In this document: positions 1 to 8,337 of the stretch, piece by piece | Layout: the number at the start of each line of letters is the position of its first letter | Numbering within the stretch: position 1 is the stretch's first letter | Source of the DNA: Shewanella algicola | GTDB taxonomy: Bacteria; Pseudomonadota; Gammaproteobacteria; Enterobacterales; Shewanellaceae | Assembly (NCBI RefSeq): GCF_014648035.1 | Contig: NZ_BMQI01000036.1 | Coordinates: forward strand, 1-50,775 | Length of the DNA: 50,775 bases | Reading direction: 5' to 3' | Program-made: the position numbers and the translations under genes | The notes under the pieces: generated by a model | Databases searched by the model: none | Told to the model about the DNA's origin: nothing | The model's input: the letters and a program-made list of their open reading frames with translations, nothing else

Positions 1-32
1 AGATGTATTAAGAGCTGGTTTTGCTAGCTTGA

Positions 33-590
33 TTGAAATTTAAGCATTCATGCGGTCGCCCTGGTGGTCAGCATATCATTACCGATACTCAGGCCCAATT
101 AGTGGTGACATTAAACCGTCCTGATGGAGCTGTTTTATTAGCCGTGTTGGCATTGTTTGACGCGCCTTTGTCATTTAATAGCGCTCAGTTAGCAAAAGCG
201 CCAACAACATCAATGCCATCGGTTATTGCCAATAAACCTTCACCTACACGCGTGGGTGCAACGAGCGATAATACTGAGCAAGTTGATGTCGCCAACGAAC
301 CCACTTTACGACATCAAATACCTGTAAATTGCCGACTAATAAAAGAGGATTCAGATACCCTGTGGCGTATTGCGGAGCGTTATAAAGGGCAATGGGACAC
401 CAGCGTTTATGGTGCGATGTTAGCGATTTTTGAAGCGAATATGCTGGCATTCTCAAAACAGAAGATTCATTTACTACTTAAAAATGCACCATTGAACTGT
501 CCGTCACCGGAAATATTGGCCCAATACGATAATAAAATAGTCGATAAAAAAGTGTTTCAAGTCATCGAAGCTAAACATGCCGCTCATTAG
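33..590 (+). CDS. FimV/HubP LysM-like domain protein, 5' end probably incomplete
   Basis: I recognise a FimV-type LysM-like domain at about residues 100-170. It begins and ends with a cysteine (C100, C156) and contains DTLWRIAERY and VYGAMLAIFEAN, the pattern of the peptidoglycan-binding LysM-like domain of FimV/HubP polar proteins. The first 45 residues look like the tail of the N-terminal domain of the next gene (ITDTQAQLVV against LRDPDAALIV). A signal peptide and about 80 further residues are missing. An in-frame TGA at 30-32 closes the frame, and the only early start is a TTG without a ribosome-binding site. The upstream bases in another frame end with a stop at 41-43. This is either a decayed paralogue of the neighbouring gene or a gene carrying a frameshift. 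Any role in cell-pole organisation is inferred. Confidence 0.5.
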   Translation: MKFKHSCGRPGGQHIITDTQAQLVVTLNRPDGAVLLAVLALFDAPLSFNSAQLAKAPTTSMPSVIANKPSPTRVGATSDNTEQVDVANEPTLRHQIPVNCRLIKEDSDTLWRIAERYKGQWDTSVYGAMLAIFEANMLAFSKQKIHLLLKNAPLNCPSPEILAQYDNKIVDKKVFQVIEAKHAAH

Positions 591-849
591 AACTATATGC
601 GATTAAGTGTGACAAAGTTAAATAAAGCTTGAGTAATTACTCAGGTATGTCAGTAATTGGTTGCAGCAATGAATGTTAATTTATATAGTTGTTTGCTTTA
701 ATACTGGTTGCTTAGAAAAAATAAAGTTAGTGCATAAATAACGCAACAATATTAAATAGATAATTACAAACAATAATAAAGAATATAATAAATGGATTTT
801 CAGCGTTATAGACGCTGTCTTAAAGCTTTGCTAAGTGAAGGATGATTGG

Positions 850-2139
850 ATGAAAGGCGTAAAGTTGCTAGTCATATTGGCATTCATGGCGGTAGGGCAG
901 GTTTCAGCTGTCGTTGCTGAAGTCAGCCATATAAGTATAGATACTGCAGCTTTTGAACGTGGGAAATTACCTACGCTAACGGTCAATGTAGTAACCGAAC
1001 ATCATGATTTATCTAGATTAACTTTTTATTTGCGTCAAATATATCAAGATAATATCGTATTAGAAAAATTAGACGTAGAACGCCAGGGTAACGACGTATT
1101 TGTACTCAATGGCAAGGAGCAACTTCGCGATCCTGACGCTGCGCTCATTGTGTCTGAGTATCGAAATGCCAAGTGGCAACAATATTCACCCGTTCCGCTA
1201 TTTAGCCCAGTCTTACAAGTGAGTAATCACCACCCTGTCGCAATCAAAAAAATGAAGTTACCTTCATCTTCGATTCCAGCTTCTACAACTTCAGTCAGTC
1301 GAGTTGTCGACTCCACTCCAGTATTAGCCCAAACCCAAGAGTTGCTAGAAGGGTGTAATATTCTTAAGCAACCAGATGACTCGTTATGGAAAATTGCGGT
1401 TAGGTATCGTAAGCAATGGAACTCTAATATTTACGGAGCAATGTTGGCATTGTACGAGTCTAATCCTCAAGCTTTTTATCAAGGCAACATTAGCATGTTG
1501 CAATTAGACAGTTCGCTACGTTGTCCACCTGCAGATATATTGGTTAAGTACCAAAATGTTAAGGCCGACAGAGTGACCTTTGATAAATTAGTGGCCAGCC
1601 AACAAGGTAAAACAACTGCGGTTGTCGCCAAGACACCGAGCCTACCTACAGTAATCACAGACACCACAGACAGTGTATTAGCATCAACCACTGAGGTAAA
1701 GCCTGCATTGTTAGCCAGTACTCAAGAGATTGCGCCAGTTGAAAAAAGCACTCCAATAGCCATTGCCGATAACATTGCAGAGAGCATTGTTGATACCAGT
1801 ATCGATACAAACGTGGTTGTAAACGCTGATGAAATGGCCGGCACCGTCGATGAGATGTCACTGAGTGACTCATCGTTATGTGTTATTGATAAACGTCCTG
1901 AAGATAATTTATGGCGCGTTGCAGTGCGTAATCAAAAACAATTGCACACTAATGTTTATGGCACCATGTTGGCGATTTTTGATGCCAATCCGCAAGCATT
2001 CGCGAATAATAAGATTTATTTGTTAATGGCTGATAGTGCTCTAGTTTGCCCGTCAGAGGCTATCTTGCAGCAGTACCAAGATGCGACAAAAGACAGGTTA
2101 ACTTATGAAGCATTTGAGCAACAGCAAAGACAACCCTAA
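850..2139 (+). CDS. Secreted or anchored protein with two FimV/HubP LysM-like domains
   Basis: The protein has 429 residues from the ATG at 850, which has AAGGA seven bases upstream; a GTG at 835 is in frame but less well placed. A signal peptide (MKGVKLLVILAFMAVGQVSA) is followed by a beta-rich N-terminal domain to about residue 120. Two LysM-like domains follow at about 168-235 and 344-410, joined by a Thr/Ser/Val-rich linker. Each domain has the pattern C..DDSLWKIA or EDNLWRVA, then YGAMLALYESNPQAF and a closing CP, so each probably holds one disulfide (C169-C225 and C344-C400). FimV and HubP use such a domain to bind septal peptidoglycan and place polar machinery, including pili. This protein lacks the long acidic cytoplasmic part of HubP, so it is not the landmark protein itself. 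The link to the pilus locus downstream is only proximity. Confidence 0.6.
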   Translation: MKGVKLLVILAFMAVGQVSAVVAEVSHISIDTAAFERGKLPTLTVNVVTEHHDLSRLTFYLRQIYQDNIVLEKLDVERQGNDVFVLNGKEQLRDPDAALIVSEYRNAKWQQYSPVPLFSPVLQVSNHHPVAIKKMKLPSSSIPASTTSVSRVVDSTPVLAQTQELLEGCNILKQPDDSLWKIAVRYRKQWNSNIYGAMLALYESNPQAFYQGNISMLQLDSSLRCPPADILVKYQNVKADRVTFDKLVASQQGKTTAVVAKTPSLPTVITDTTDSVLASTTEVKPALLASTQEIAPVEKSTPIAIADNIAESIVDTSIDTNVVVNADEMAGTVDEMSLSDSSLCVIDKRPEDNLWRVAVRNQKQLHTNVYGTMLAIFDANPQAFANNKIYLLMADSALVCPSEAILQQYQDATKDRLTYEAFEQQQRQP

Positions 2140-2157
2140 AGCTCAATCAAAGTTTAC

Positions 2158-2359
2158 TTAACCTGAGTTCGGGATGAGGGGGTGAAATTATGTTGTTTAA
2201 AATCAACATGTTACCTATTATCGCTTTCAAGCTTGTCAATTTGTTCTGCTAACAAGGCCAATTGACGCGTCAATAGCTAGCCTATTGCAAGTCGATTCAA
2301 CGTAGTTAGCAAGGCAAAGGGCTGTTTGAAAGGCGTTTAGTATCCCAAGCTCGGGTTAA
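2158..2359. repeat. 202-bp element with 18-bp terminal inverted repeats (MITE-like)
   Basis: The left end TTAACCTGAGTTCGGGAT (2158-2175) and the reverse complement of the right end (2342-2359), TTAACCCGAGCTTGGGAT, agree at 15 of 18 positions. The interior has no open frame of note. Size, ends and position between two genes fit a miniature inverted-repeat transposable element, but I see no clear target-site duplication and no matching transposase in the window. It ends 25 bases before the rpmE promoter candidate. Confidence 0.5.
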
Positions 2360-2384
2360 TTATAGTAATGCTTATAAATTCTAC

Positions 2385-2413
2385 TTGTCTGAACTGAACC
2401 GACACTGTATTAT
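2385..2413 (+). promoter_or_regulatory. Probable sigma-70 promoter of rpmE
   Basis: TTGTCT (2385-2390) and TATTAT (2408-2413) are separated by exactly 17 bases. Transcription would start near 2420, leaving a leader of about 85 bases before rpmE. The leader contains a small TTCG-loop hairpin at about 2456-2468. In E. coli, L31 represses its own mRNA through the leader, so this leader is a candidate site for the same control. Confidence 0.6.
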
Positions 2414-2503
2414 CTCGCGCCTAAAACATATTGTTATTAACTGCATGTGGTGTCCAACTTCGGGTTGTGATAGCGACATGGCCTTCAATTTAAGGTACTC
2501 CAA

Positions 2504-2716
2504 ATGAAAACTGGTATTCACCCAAATTACGCTGAAATCACTGCAACTTGTACTTGTGGTAACGTTATCAAAGTAAATTCAACTGTAGGTAAAGACTTAC
2601 ACTTGGACGTATGTGGTGCATGTCACCCATTCTACACTGGCACTCAGAAAGTTGTTGACACTGGTGGTCGTATCGACAAGTTCAACAAGCGTTTTGGTAT
2701 GCTTGGCAAGAAGTAA
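2504..2716 (+). CDS. rpmE: 50S ribosomal protein L31 (bL31), zinc-binding type
   Basis: The protein has 70 residues, the usual length for bL31. It has the four cysteines of the zinc-binding form: C16 and C18 (CTC), then C37 and C40 (CGAC). It begins MKTGIHPNY and contains the family signature HPFYTGTQK. bL31 bridges the ribosomal subunits through 5S rRNA, bL5 and the head of the small subunit. Because the cysteines are intact, this is the zinc-dependent paralogue that is replaced by a cysteine-free form under zinc starvation in many bacteria; the replacement gene is not in this window. The gene stands alone, with its own promoter and a strong terminator. Confidence 0.98.
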   Translation: MKTGIHPNYAEITATCTCGNVIKVNSTVGKDLHLDVCGACHPFYTGTQKVVDTGGRIDKFNKRFGMLGKK

Positions 2717-2735
2717 TTGCACTGCAATTGACTTC

Positions 2736-2760
2736 AAAAGGCGCCTTTGGCGCCTTTTTT
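2736..2760 (+). terminator. Rho-independent terminator of rpmE
   Basis: AAAAGGCGCC-TTT-GGCGCCTTTT forms a perfect 10-bp stem with a three-base loop, running into a T tract, 19 bases after the rpmE stop. Confidence 0.9.
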
Positions 2761-3178
2761 GTTTTTAGTCGCCATTGGCGATACTCCGGTCGGTGTCAGC
2801 ACAACCGCTCAATTGATTTTTTAATAGTGAAAACTTATTTTTTTGCTGTAAACAATTAAAAAAAGCCTCAATGTTTCTTTATTGTTATTTAAGCAAAATA
2901 AATAACAAATAACGTGGCGAAAACGCTTTATGAGCGGTAAATCTTGTTATTTTCCTACATTTTTAACTCTTTGATTTATATATATTCATGTTCGCTTAAT
3001 TTGAATAACAAAACTTAGCCCCATTTACAGCGCCCAACACATCCTATGGTTGAGTTTTTGATTTCTATCGACCCTGTAATAGCGTATCGTTACAAAACTT
3101 TCGGTGACTTAGCATAATCAATGGTATTTGAGGTGTGAGTCACAATTTTACTACATAGCGTATTTCAGGAAATATAAA
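2761..3178. other. Intergenic region upstream of the malic enzyme gene
   Basis: These 418 AT-rich bases contain no convincing open frame or RNA gene. The malic enzyme promoter should lie here, but I could not choose a clear -35/-10 pair or a recognisable operator. Confidence 0.5.
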
Positions 3179-4426
3179 ATGTCGGATATTCGTCAACAAG
3201 CACTCGATTATCATGAATTCCCAGTACCAGGTAAAACGGCTGTGTGCCTGACTAAACCTGCTCAATCTAGCCATGACCTTGCACTCGCCTATAGCCCGGG
3301 AGTTGCAGAGCCGGTGAGAGAGATTGCTTCTAATCCTGAAAACGCTTATCGCTATACTAATAAAGGTAACACTGTTGCTGTCATTACTAACGGTACCGCC
3401 ATTTTAGGCTTGGGTAATTTAGGCCCTTTGGCATCAAAACCCGTTATGGAAGGTAAGTCACTTTTGTTTAAACGCTTTGCCAATATTGACTCAATCGATA
3501 TCGAAGTTAAGCACCGCACTACTGAAGATTTCATCAATACCGTGGAAGCCATCGCCGACACATTTGGGGGGATTAATTTAGAAGATATTAAAGCACCTGA
3601 ATGCTTTGAAATTGAGCGAGAATTAATTAAACGCTGTAACATCCCTGTGTTTCATGATGATCAGCATGGCACTGCCATTGTGACCGCTGCGGGTATGATC
3701 AATGCATTAGAAATCCAAGGCAAAAAAATTGATGAAGCAGTATTTGTATGTTTAGGTGCCGGGGCTGCTGCGATTGCATGCATGAGCATGTTTGTGAAGT
3801 GTGGTGCCCTGCGCGAAAATGTTTATATGCTCGACAGACAAGGGGTTATTCATACTCGCCGTGAAGATTTAAATGAATACAAAGCATTGTTTGCTAACAA
3901 TACAGACAAGCGCACTTTACAAGATGTGATTAAAGACGCTGATGTGTTTTTAGGTTTGTCGGGTGCAGATTTATTAACTGCGGATGATATTGCATTAATG
4001 GCACCTAATCCGGTTATTTTTGCTTGCTCAAACCCCGACCCTGAAATTAAACCTGAATTAGCTCACGCTATTCGTAATGATCTGATTATGGGAACAGGCC
4101 GAAGCGATTACCCAAATCAGGTGAATAACGTATTGTGTTTCCCGTTTATTTTTAGAGGCGCATTAGATGTGCGTGCTCAAGTGATTAACGATGAAATGAA
4201 ATTAGCAGCGGTATATGCCATTGCCAATTTAGCTAAAGAGCCGGTACCTGCAGAGGTATTAGCGGCGTATCCTAAAGTGAGCTCTATGAGCTTCGGTGCA
4301 GAGTATGTGTTGCCTAAACCCATGGACCCAAGGTTATTGCCTAATGTCGCTCGCGCAGTATCGCAAGCCGCAATTGACTCAGGTGTAGCCAAAATCACCA
4401 CGTTACCGACAGAATATAACGTGTAA
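3179..4426 (+). CDS. maeB: Malic enzyme, oxaloacetate-decarboxylating, probably NADP-dependent
   Basis: The protein oxidatively decarboxylates malate to pyruvate and CO2, supplying NAD(P)H and linking the TCA cycle to pyruvate. It has 415 residues from the ATG at 3179 (AGGA eight bases upstream); an in-frame TTG at 3128 would add 17 unlikely residues. Visible signatures are AYSPGVAEPV near the start, TNGTAILGLGNLGP, the metal and substrate segment FHDDQHGTAIV, the Rossmann stretch CLGAGAAAIACM and the C-terminal CSNPDPEI. It matches the malic half of E. coli MaeB but lacks the C-terminal phosphotransacetylase-like domain, so it is the short form. NADP preference is inferred from the family, not seen. 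It ends at a palindromic terminator. Confidence 0.9.
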   Translation: MSDIRQQALDYHEFPVPGKTAVCLTKPAQSSHDLALAYSPGVAEPVREIASNPENAYRYTNKGNTVAVITNGTAILGLGNLGPLASKPVMEGKSLLFKRFANIDSIDIEVKHRTTEDFINTVEAIADTFGGINLEDIKAPECFEIERELIKRCNIPVFHDDQHGTAIVTAAGMINALEIQGKKIDEAVFVCLGAGAAAIACMSMFVKCGALRENVYMLDRQGVIHTRREDLNEYKALFANNTDKRTLQDVIKDADVFLGLSGADLLTADDIALMAPNPVIFACSNPDPEIKPELAHAIRNDLIMGTGRSDYPNQVNNVLCFPFIFRGALDVRAQVINDEMKLAAVYAIANLAKEPVPAEVLAAYPKVSSMSFGAEYVLPKPMDPRLLPNVARAVSQAAIDSGVAKITTLPTEYNV

Positions 4427-4450
4427 AGTTTTCTGATATATTGACGATGT

Positions 4451-4480
4451 AATACAAAGGGGCTTAAGCCCCTTTGTATT
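4451..4480 (+). terminator. Palindromic terminator after maeB
   Basis: AATACAAAGGGGC-TTAA-GCCCCTTTGTATT is a perfect 13-bp inverted repeat 24 bases after the maeB stop. The T-rich tail is interrupted, so it may be moderate in strength. The sequence is symmetric and could act on both strands. Confidence 0.75.
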
Positions 4481-4623
4481 ATCTAACGATTGGCGACGGG
4501 TAATAAATAATGTGATTGGGTTTGTAGATAAACGATTAGTGAACTTATAGAGCACAATCGTTATACTGATACGGATTTAATTGAGCTAGAACATAATAAT
4601 AAATCCAGCAGGATAGCGGATAA

Positions 4624-6531
4624 ATGCAACTCACTAAGATCCTTACAAAAAAACTCACAAGCTTTTGGTTATTGTCGTTAGCTGCCGTCGCGTTTGTGTT
4701 TCTTCTGAGCGCAGTGATGAGTTTTATCCAGCTCACTTACAGCTTTCAGCAGCAAAAAGTGACCGAATTAGAAACCATGTTGGTCGCGCATCATAAGCAA
4801 CATGGTAATAGTCAGTTTGCCACCTGGTTGCCGCCTTTATTGTCAGCTTATAATGCCGTCGATTTTACATTGACTCACGATAAACAAGTTATATATCAAC
4901 TTCATAAAGACAATCCTATTCTGCCCAAGAGCAGTTTAACCCTATATCAACGTCAGTTGGGTCATGGTTTAAGTTTGTCGTTAACCTTGCCTGCGCCATT
5001 TGCTCTGTATCATTTAGGTTGGTCAGAAGTCATTATTTTGCTTATTGGCTTTATTGCTATTGGCCTGTTTGTGCGTTTCGGCCATCGTTGGTATTCGCGT
5101 GAACTCGATGGCATTGAACAGCTTGCTCAGCGCAGCAAGTTAATTTTAGAGGGTAATCTAACCCAAGCTGCGCAGGTGCCAACCAATGGCAAACCTCGTT
5201 TGATTAACCGGGCGTTGACTAAACTCCTTACCGATTTAGATGACGCCCATAAAGAACGCGGTCGCTTAGACCAATTTATTCGTAAAGACACATTTTTAGA
5301 TAAACAAACTCAAATTGGCAACGGTATCTTTTTTCAAAACCGCCTAGATGCATTAAGTCATAATCAAAAAATGATTGCCCATGGGGTGCTTATGTTGATT
5401 GAGTTTGACGATGTTGACTTAGTTGAAGATAAATTGGGTGAGAGCGATTTAACCGCGATGCTAACCCTAACAACAGAAGCCATCACCGCGGTACTCGCAC
5501 AATACGAAGACAGTATTTTTGCCAGAAGAAGTTACCAGCAATTGGTGATAGTGGTGCCTCAGCTCTCGTTAGCCGAGGCGGATCAGTTGGCGCAGCGAGT
5601 GCTGAAAGCCTGCTTGGCCTTACCTTTTTATGGCATAGGTAATCCAGAAAACTTTTTACACCTAGGGAGTGCATTTTTTAAAGCCGGAGATTTGCAGGTG
5701 CAATTGATCGATGAGGCCGAAATGGCCCTTCGTGCAGCGCAGTTACAGCAGGTTAACAACTGGTTTATGTATGATAAGGGAGCCGTTGATGAAGAGATTG
5801 CAAAAGGCTCAGTTCGTTGGCGAAGCTTTTTAGAAAATGCGCTTGTCAGCAAACGTTTTTTTACCTTACAGCAGGCGGTGGTAGACAGTGATAACAGCAT
5901 TTTGCATTATGAGGTTTTCAGCCGTGCTCGTGACCATCAAGGCAAGGATGTACGTGCCACTTTATTTATCCCAATGGCAAACAAGTGTGGCTTAATGCCA
6001 CAGATAGAACGGCAAATACTCGAACAAGTGTTATTTACCCTAATGCCAAAAAATGATGCCACCTATTGTATTAATCTCAGTTTAGACACTTTAGTGAGCC
6101 GCGCTTTTGTGCGCTGGCTACAGTCAACTCTGTTAGAGCACCGACCGCTAGCGGCGCGACTTATTTTTGAAGTGTCCGAAGACATTATCGTGAAACATCA
6201 AAAAAACCTGGCTTTAGTGAAATCACTCGATATGTTACGCAAAATGGGGGCAAAGCTCGCTGTGGATCATGTCGGTCAACATGTAGTTGGCACCCATTAT
6301 ATTCAAGAGTTCCACTTCGATTTAGTTAAGTTGCATCGTTCAATTGTTCGCCAAGTACATCAACGCTCAGAGAATCAATTATTTATTCGAAGCTTAATTG
6401 GTGGGCTCTACCGGGCTGAAGTGAAGGTCATTGCTGAAGGTGTGGAGAGTTTTGAGGAATGGCAAACCTTAAAGATTTTAGGGGTAAGTGCTGCTCAAGG
6501 TGAGTATTTAGCCCAAATTACAGAGGCGTAA
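4624..6531 (+). CDS. csrD: CsrD/MshH: membrane protein with degenerate GGDEF and EAL domains
   Basis: The 635-residue membrane protein matches the CsrD/MshH architecture. An N-terminal membrane helix (about 13-37) is followed by a periplasmic segment, a second helix (about 134-156), a HAMP-like stretch, a GGDEF-type domain and an EAL-type domain. The catalytic motifs are lost: the GGDEF site reads RRSYQ (301-305; HRSDF in E. coli CsrD) and the EAL site reads EVF (430-432). In E. coli CsrD makes the CsrB/CsrC small RNAs sensitive to RNase E, which frees CsrA. In Vibrio the same gene is called mshH because it heads the MSHA locus. It should make or degrade no c-di-GMP itself. A 307-base gap and a promoter candidate separate it from mshI, so it may be transcribed apart from the pilus genes. 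Confidence 0.85.
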   Translation: MQLTKILTKKLTSFWLLSLAAVAFVFLLSAVMSFIQLTYSFQQQKVTELETMLVAHHKQHGNSQFATWLPPLLSAYNAVDFTLTHDKQVIYQLHKDNPILPKSSLTLYQRQLGHGLSLSLTLPAPFALYHLGWSEVIILLIGFIAIGLFVRFGHRWYSRELDGIEQLAQRSKLILEGNLTQAAQVPTNGKPRLINRALTKLLTDLDDAHKERGRLDQFIRKDTFLDKQTQIGNGIFFQNRLDALSHNQKMIAHGVLMLIEFDDVDLVEDKLGESDLTAMLTLTTEAITAVLAQYEDSIFARRSYQQLVIVVPQLSLAEADQLAQRVLKACLALPFYGIGNPENFLHLGSAFFKAGDLQVQLIDEAEMALRAAQLQQVNNWFMYDKGAVDEEIAKGSVRWRSFLENALVSKRFFTLQQAVVDSDNSILHYEVFSRARDHQGKDVRATLFIPMANKCGLMPQIERQILEQVLFTLMPKNDATYCINLSLDTLVSRAFVRWLQSTLLEHRPLAARLIFEVSEDIIVKHQKNLALVKSLDMLRKMGAKLAVDHVGQHVVGTHYIQEFHFDLVKLHRSIVRQVHQRSENQLFIRSLIGGLYRAEVKVIAEGVESFEEWQTLKILGVSAAQGEYLAQITEA

Positions 6532-6612
6532 GCTTGAAAAATAGCCTATTTACGTGGTTTTGAGTGAATAGCCCTTGTTTGCGAAGCAATTGCATTCTAT
6601 TTTAACGAGGTA

Positions 6613-6621
6613 TGCTATATT
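6613..6621 (+). promoter_or_regulatory. Candidate extended -10 promoter of the msh machinery operon
   Basis: TGCTATATT fits the extended -10 form TGnTATAAT with one mismatch. A TTGCAT at 6590-6595 is 20 bases upstream, too far to be an ideal -35, as expected for an extended -10 promoter. The transcript would carry a leader of about 210 bases before mshI. The rest of the 6532-6838 gap holds nothing else I recognise, and it does not match the GEMM c-di-GMP riboswitch. Confidence 0.4.
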
Positions 6622-6838
6622 GTAATTGCTAACAAAATTAAAACATTAGCCGTGTGTTGTATCAGGAGCCTAATCTTGGCAACGATCCGGCTAAAAAGTC
6701 ATAAAATTAAACGGGGCAATACTAACAAGTATCTTTATTAATGGTTTTTTTGAGGCTAAACAGACTTATTTGTTTCTTCATCATATTTAAAGCCAATAAC
6801 CTAAAATAGTGATCACTTTAGTGTGCATGGGACGCGTA

Positions 6839-7720
6839 ATGAGCAATGGTTTTTTGAGTAAATTGGCCTTTTGGCAATCATCCCAAACAGCAGGAGATGT
6901 TGGTGTATTTATTACCGACAATGCCTTGTGGGTTTGTTATGACGAAACTGCCGAGTCGACTCAAGTTGTTAAACAAATACCCATAATCAAACATGATTGG
7001 AAGCAAGCATTTGAGGAGCTTAAAGCTCTGTGTGGCAAAGCTAGCTTACAACTCGTACTGTCTTTTTCGCACTACCAAATGTTACAAGCCGACAAACCTA
7101 ATGTTGAATCGTCTGAAATTGCCCAGGCATTAATTTGGGCAGTGAAAGACATGGTGTCAGAGCCGGTCGCCAATATCCACTTAGACTATTTTGAATCAAG
7201 TCTCATCCCTAGCGCTAAAGTCAGTGTTGTTGTTACCAGTCATGATTTACTGATGCAATTGGTTGCGGCATGCGAAGCGAGTGGTTTCAGCATTGCAGGG
7301 ATCACAGTCGAAGAGTTAGTGCTGCGTCATATATTGCCTAATGACAGCATGGCACATATGCTCGTTGCACATGCCCCACAAGAAGAGTTGCTACTCATGG
7401 CGGTTAAAGCGGGAGAGGTGTTAATGCAGCGCCGTGTCCGTGGCTTTAACCAACTGAACAAGGCAACATTCCAAGAGTTACAAAACAGCATTGCTGATAA
7501 CTTAAGCTTAGAGATCCAACGTTCAATGGACTATTTTGAAAGTCAGCTACGCCAGGCGCCTGTGGCTTCAATTACGATTGCCTCTGATGGTGACAGCCCG
7601 TCGCTAGCCAAGTTAGTGGCTGCTAATTTTAATCAAACAGTAAACGCAGTCAATCATGATGGGGTTAGCGGTTTATTAGCTCAGTTAGCGTTGCAAGAAA
7701 TAGCGCGAGGTGAAGCGTGA
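6839..7720 (+). CDS. mshI: MSHA biogenesis protein MshI (PilM-like)
   Basis: The product (293 residues) is the PilM-like, actin-fold component of the pilus inner-membrane assembly complex, expected on the cytoplasmic side. The N-terminus MSNGFLSKLAFWQ is typical of MshI. I chose the ATG at 6839, with GGGA six bases upstream; a GTG at 6809 and an ATG at 6827 are in frame. No membrane helix is visible. The stop overlaps the next start by four bases, so the two are translationally coupled. PilM normally binds the cytoplasmic tail of PilN, which fits the PilN-like protein encoded next. Identification rests on context and gene order as well as sequence. Confidence 0.85.
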   Translation: MSNGFLSKLAFWQSSQTAGDVGVFITDNALWVCYDETAESTQVVKQIPIIKHDWKQAFEELKALCGKASLQLVLSFSHYQMLQADKPNVESSEIAQALIWAVKDMVSEPVANIHLDYFESSLIPSAKVSVVVTSHDLLMQLVAACEASGFSIAGITVEELVLRHILPNDSMAHMLVAHAPQEELLLMAVKAGEVLMQRRVRGFNQLNKATFQELQNSIADNLSLEIQRSMDYFESQLRQAPVASITIASDGDSPSLAKLVAANFNQTVNAVNHDGVSGLLAQLALQEIARGEA

Positions 7721-8337
7721 TCAAAACCAGCATAAATTTATACAGCGCCGACTTATTACCACAAAAGCAGCGATTGACGTTATCACGCTTAATGCAGGTG
7801 TTAGTGTTGTTGGTTGTTGTCAGTATTGGTTTTTATGGTTTTGGTTTATGGCAACAAAGCGAGTTACAGACTTTACAGCAACAAGCTAACAATAAAAAAG
7901 CTCAATTAAATGCTGAAAAAAAGCAATTAGAAGCTCAAATTGCTGCACGTAAACCCAATACCGCCTTAGCCGACCAAGTCGAATTAGAAGAACAACGTTT
8001 AGCACTTAAACAGCGTTTAAAAGATGAGCTGAGTCAGCGTAAAAACTTAATTAGCCAAGGTTACTCCCCTTTATTAACGGACTTAGCTGCAGTGGCTGAC
8101 GCCAATGTATGGTTGAGTCATATTAGTATTGAACAACAAGATAATGCTCCACAACGCATTCAATTTGAAGGGTTTGGTCGCACACCGCAAAGCATTCCAT
8201 TATGGATTGATAAGCTAAAAAATACCGCTACCTTAAAAGGATATGCTTTTTCGGCAATGAGCATGGACCGCGGTAATACCCAGCCATTAATGTTCAAACT
8301 TACGAGTAAACCTTCAGATATGGAGCCCTCACAATGA
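7717..8337 (+). CDS. mshI2: PilN-like MSHA assembly protein (MshI2 in some Shewanella annotations)
   Basis: The protein has 206 residues. A short cytoplasmic N-terminus with INLYSADLLP resembles the conserved PilN segment that contacts PilM. One membrane helix follows (about 26-45), then a coiled coil rich in Gln, Lys and Glu (about 47-110), then a small periplasmic alpha/beta domain containing VWLSHISIEQ. This is the PilN/GspL-C architecture. With the preceding PilM-like and following PilO-like proteins it should form the inner-membrane ring linking MshG and MshE to the secretin MshL. Four-base overlaps at both ends indicate tight coupling. The symbol is a label from memory of related genomes and is less secure than the family call. 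Confidence 0.75.
   Translation: MIKTSINLYSADLLPQKQRLTLSRLMQVLVLLVVVSIGFYGFGLWQQSELQTLQQQANNKKAQLNAEKKQLEAQIAARKPNTALADQVELEEQRLALKQRLKDELSQRKNLISQGYSPLLTDLAAVADANVWLSHISIEQQDNAPQRIQFEGFGRTPQSIPLWIDKLKNTATLKGYAFSAMSMDRGNTQPLMFKLTSKPSDMEPSQ

Noticed and set aside
2158..2175. Resemblance of TTAACCTGAGTTCGGGAT to the complement of a 5S rRNA segment
   Set aside because: The match is limited to a dozen bases and has an inverted partner at 2342-2359, so a repeat-end explanation is better. No rRNA gene is present.
3128..3178. Upstream TTG start for the malic enzyme
   Set aside because: The added 17 residues are not like the family, and the ATG at 3179 has a correctly spaced ribosome-binding site.
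6622..6838. A c-di-GMP (GEMM) riboswitch in the mshI leader
   Set aside because: The conserved GEMM core and its tetraloop receptor are not seen in the leader.
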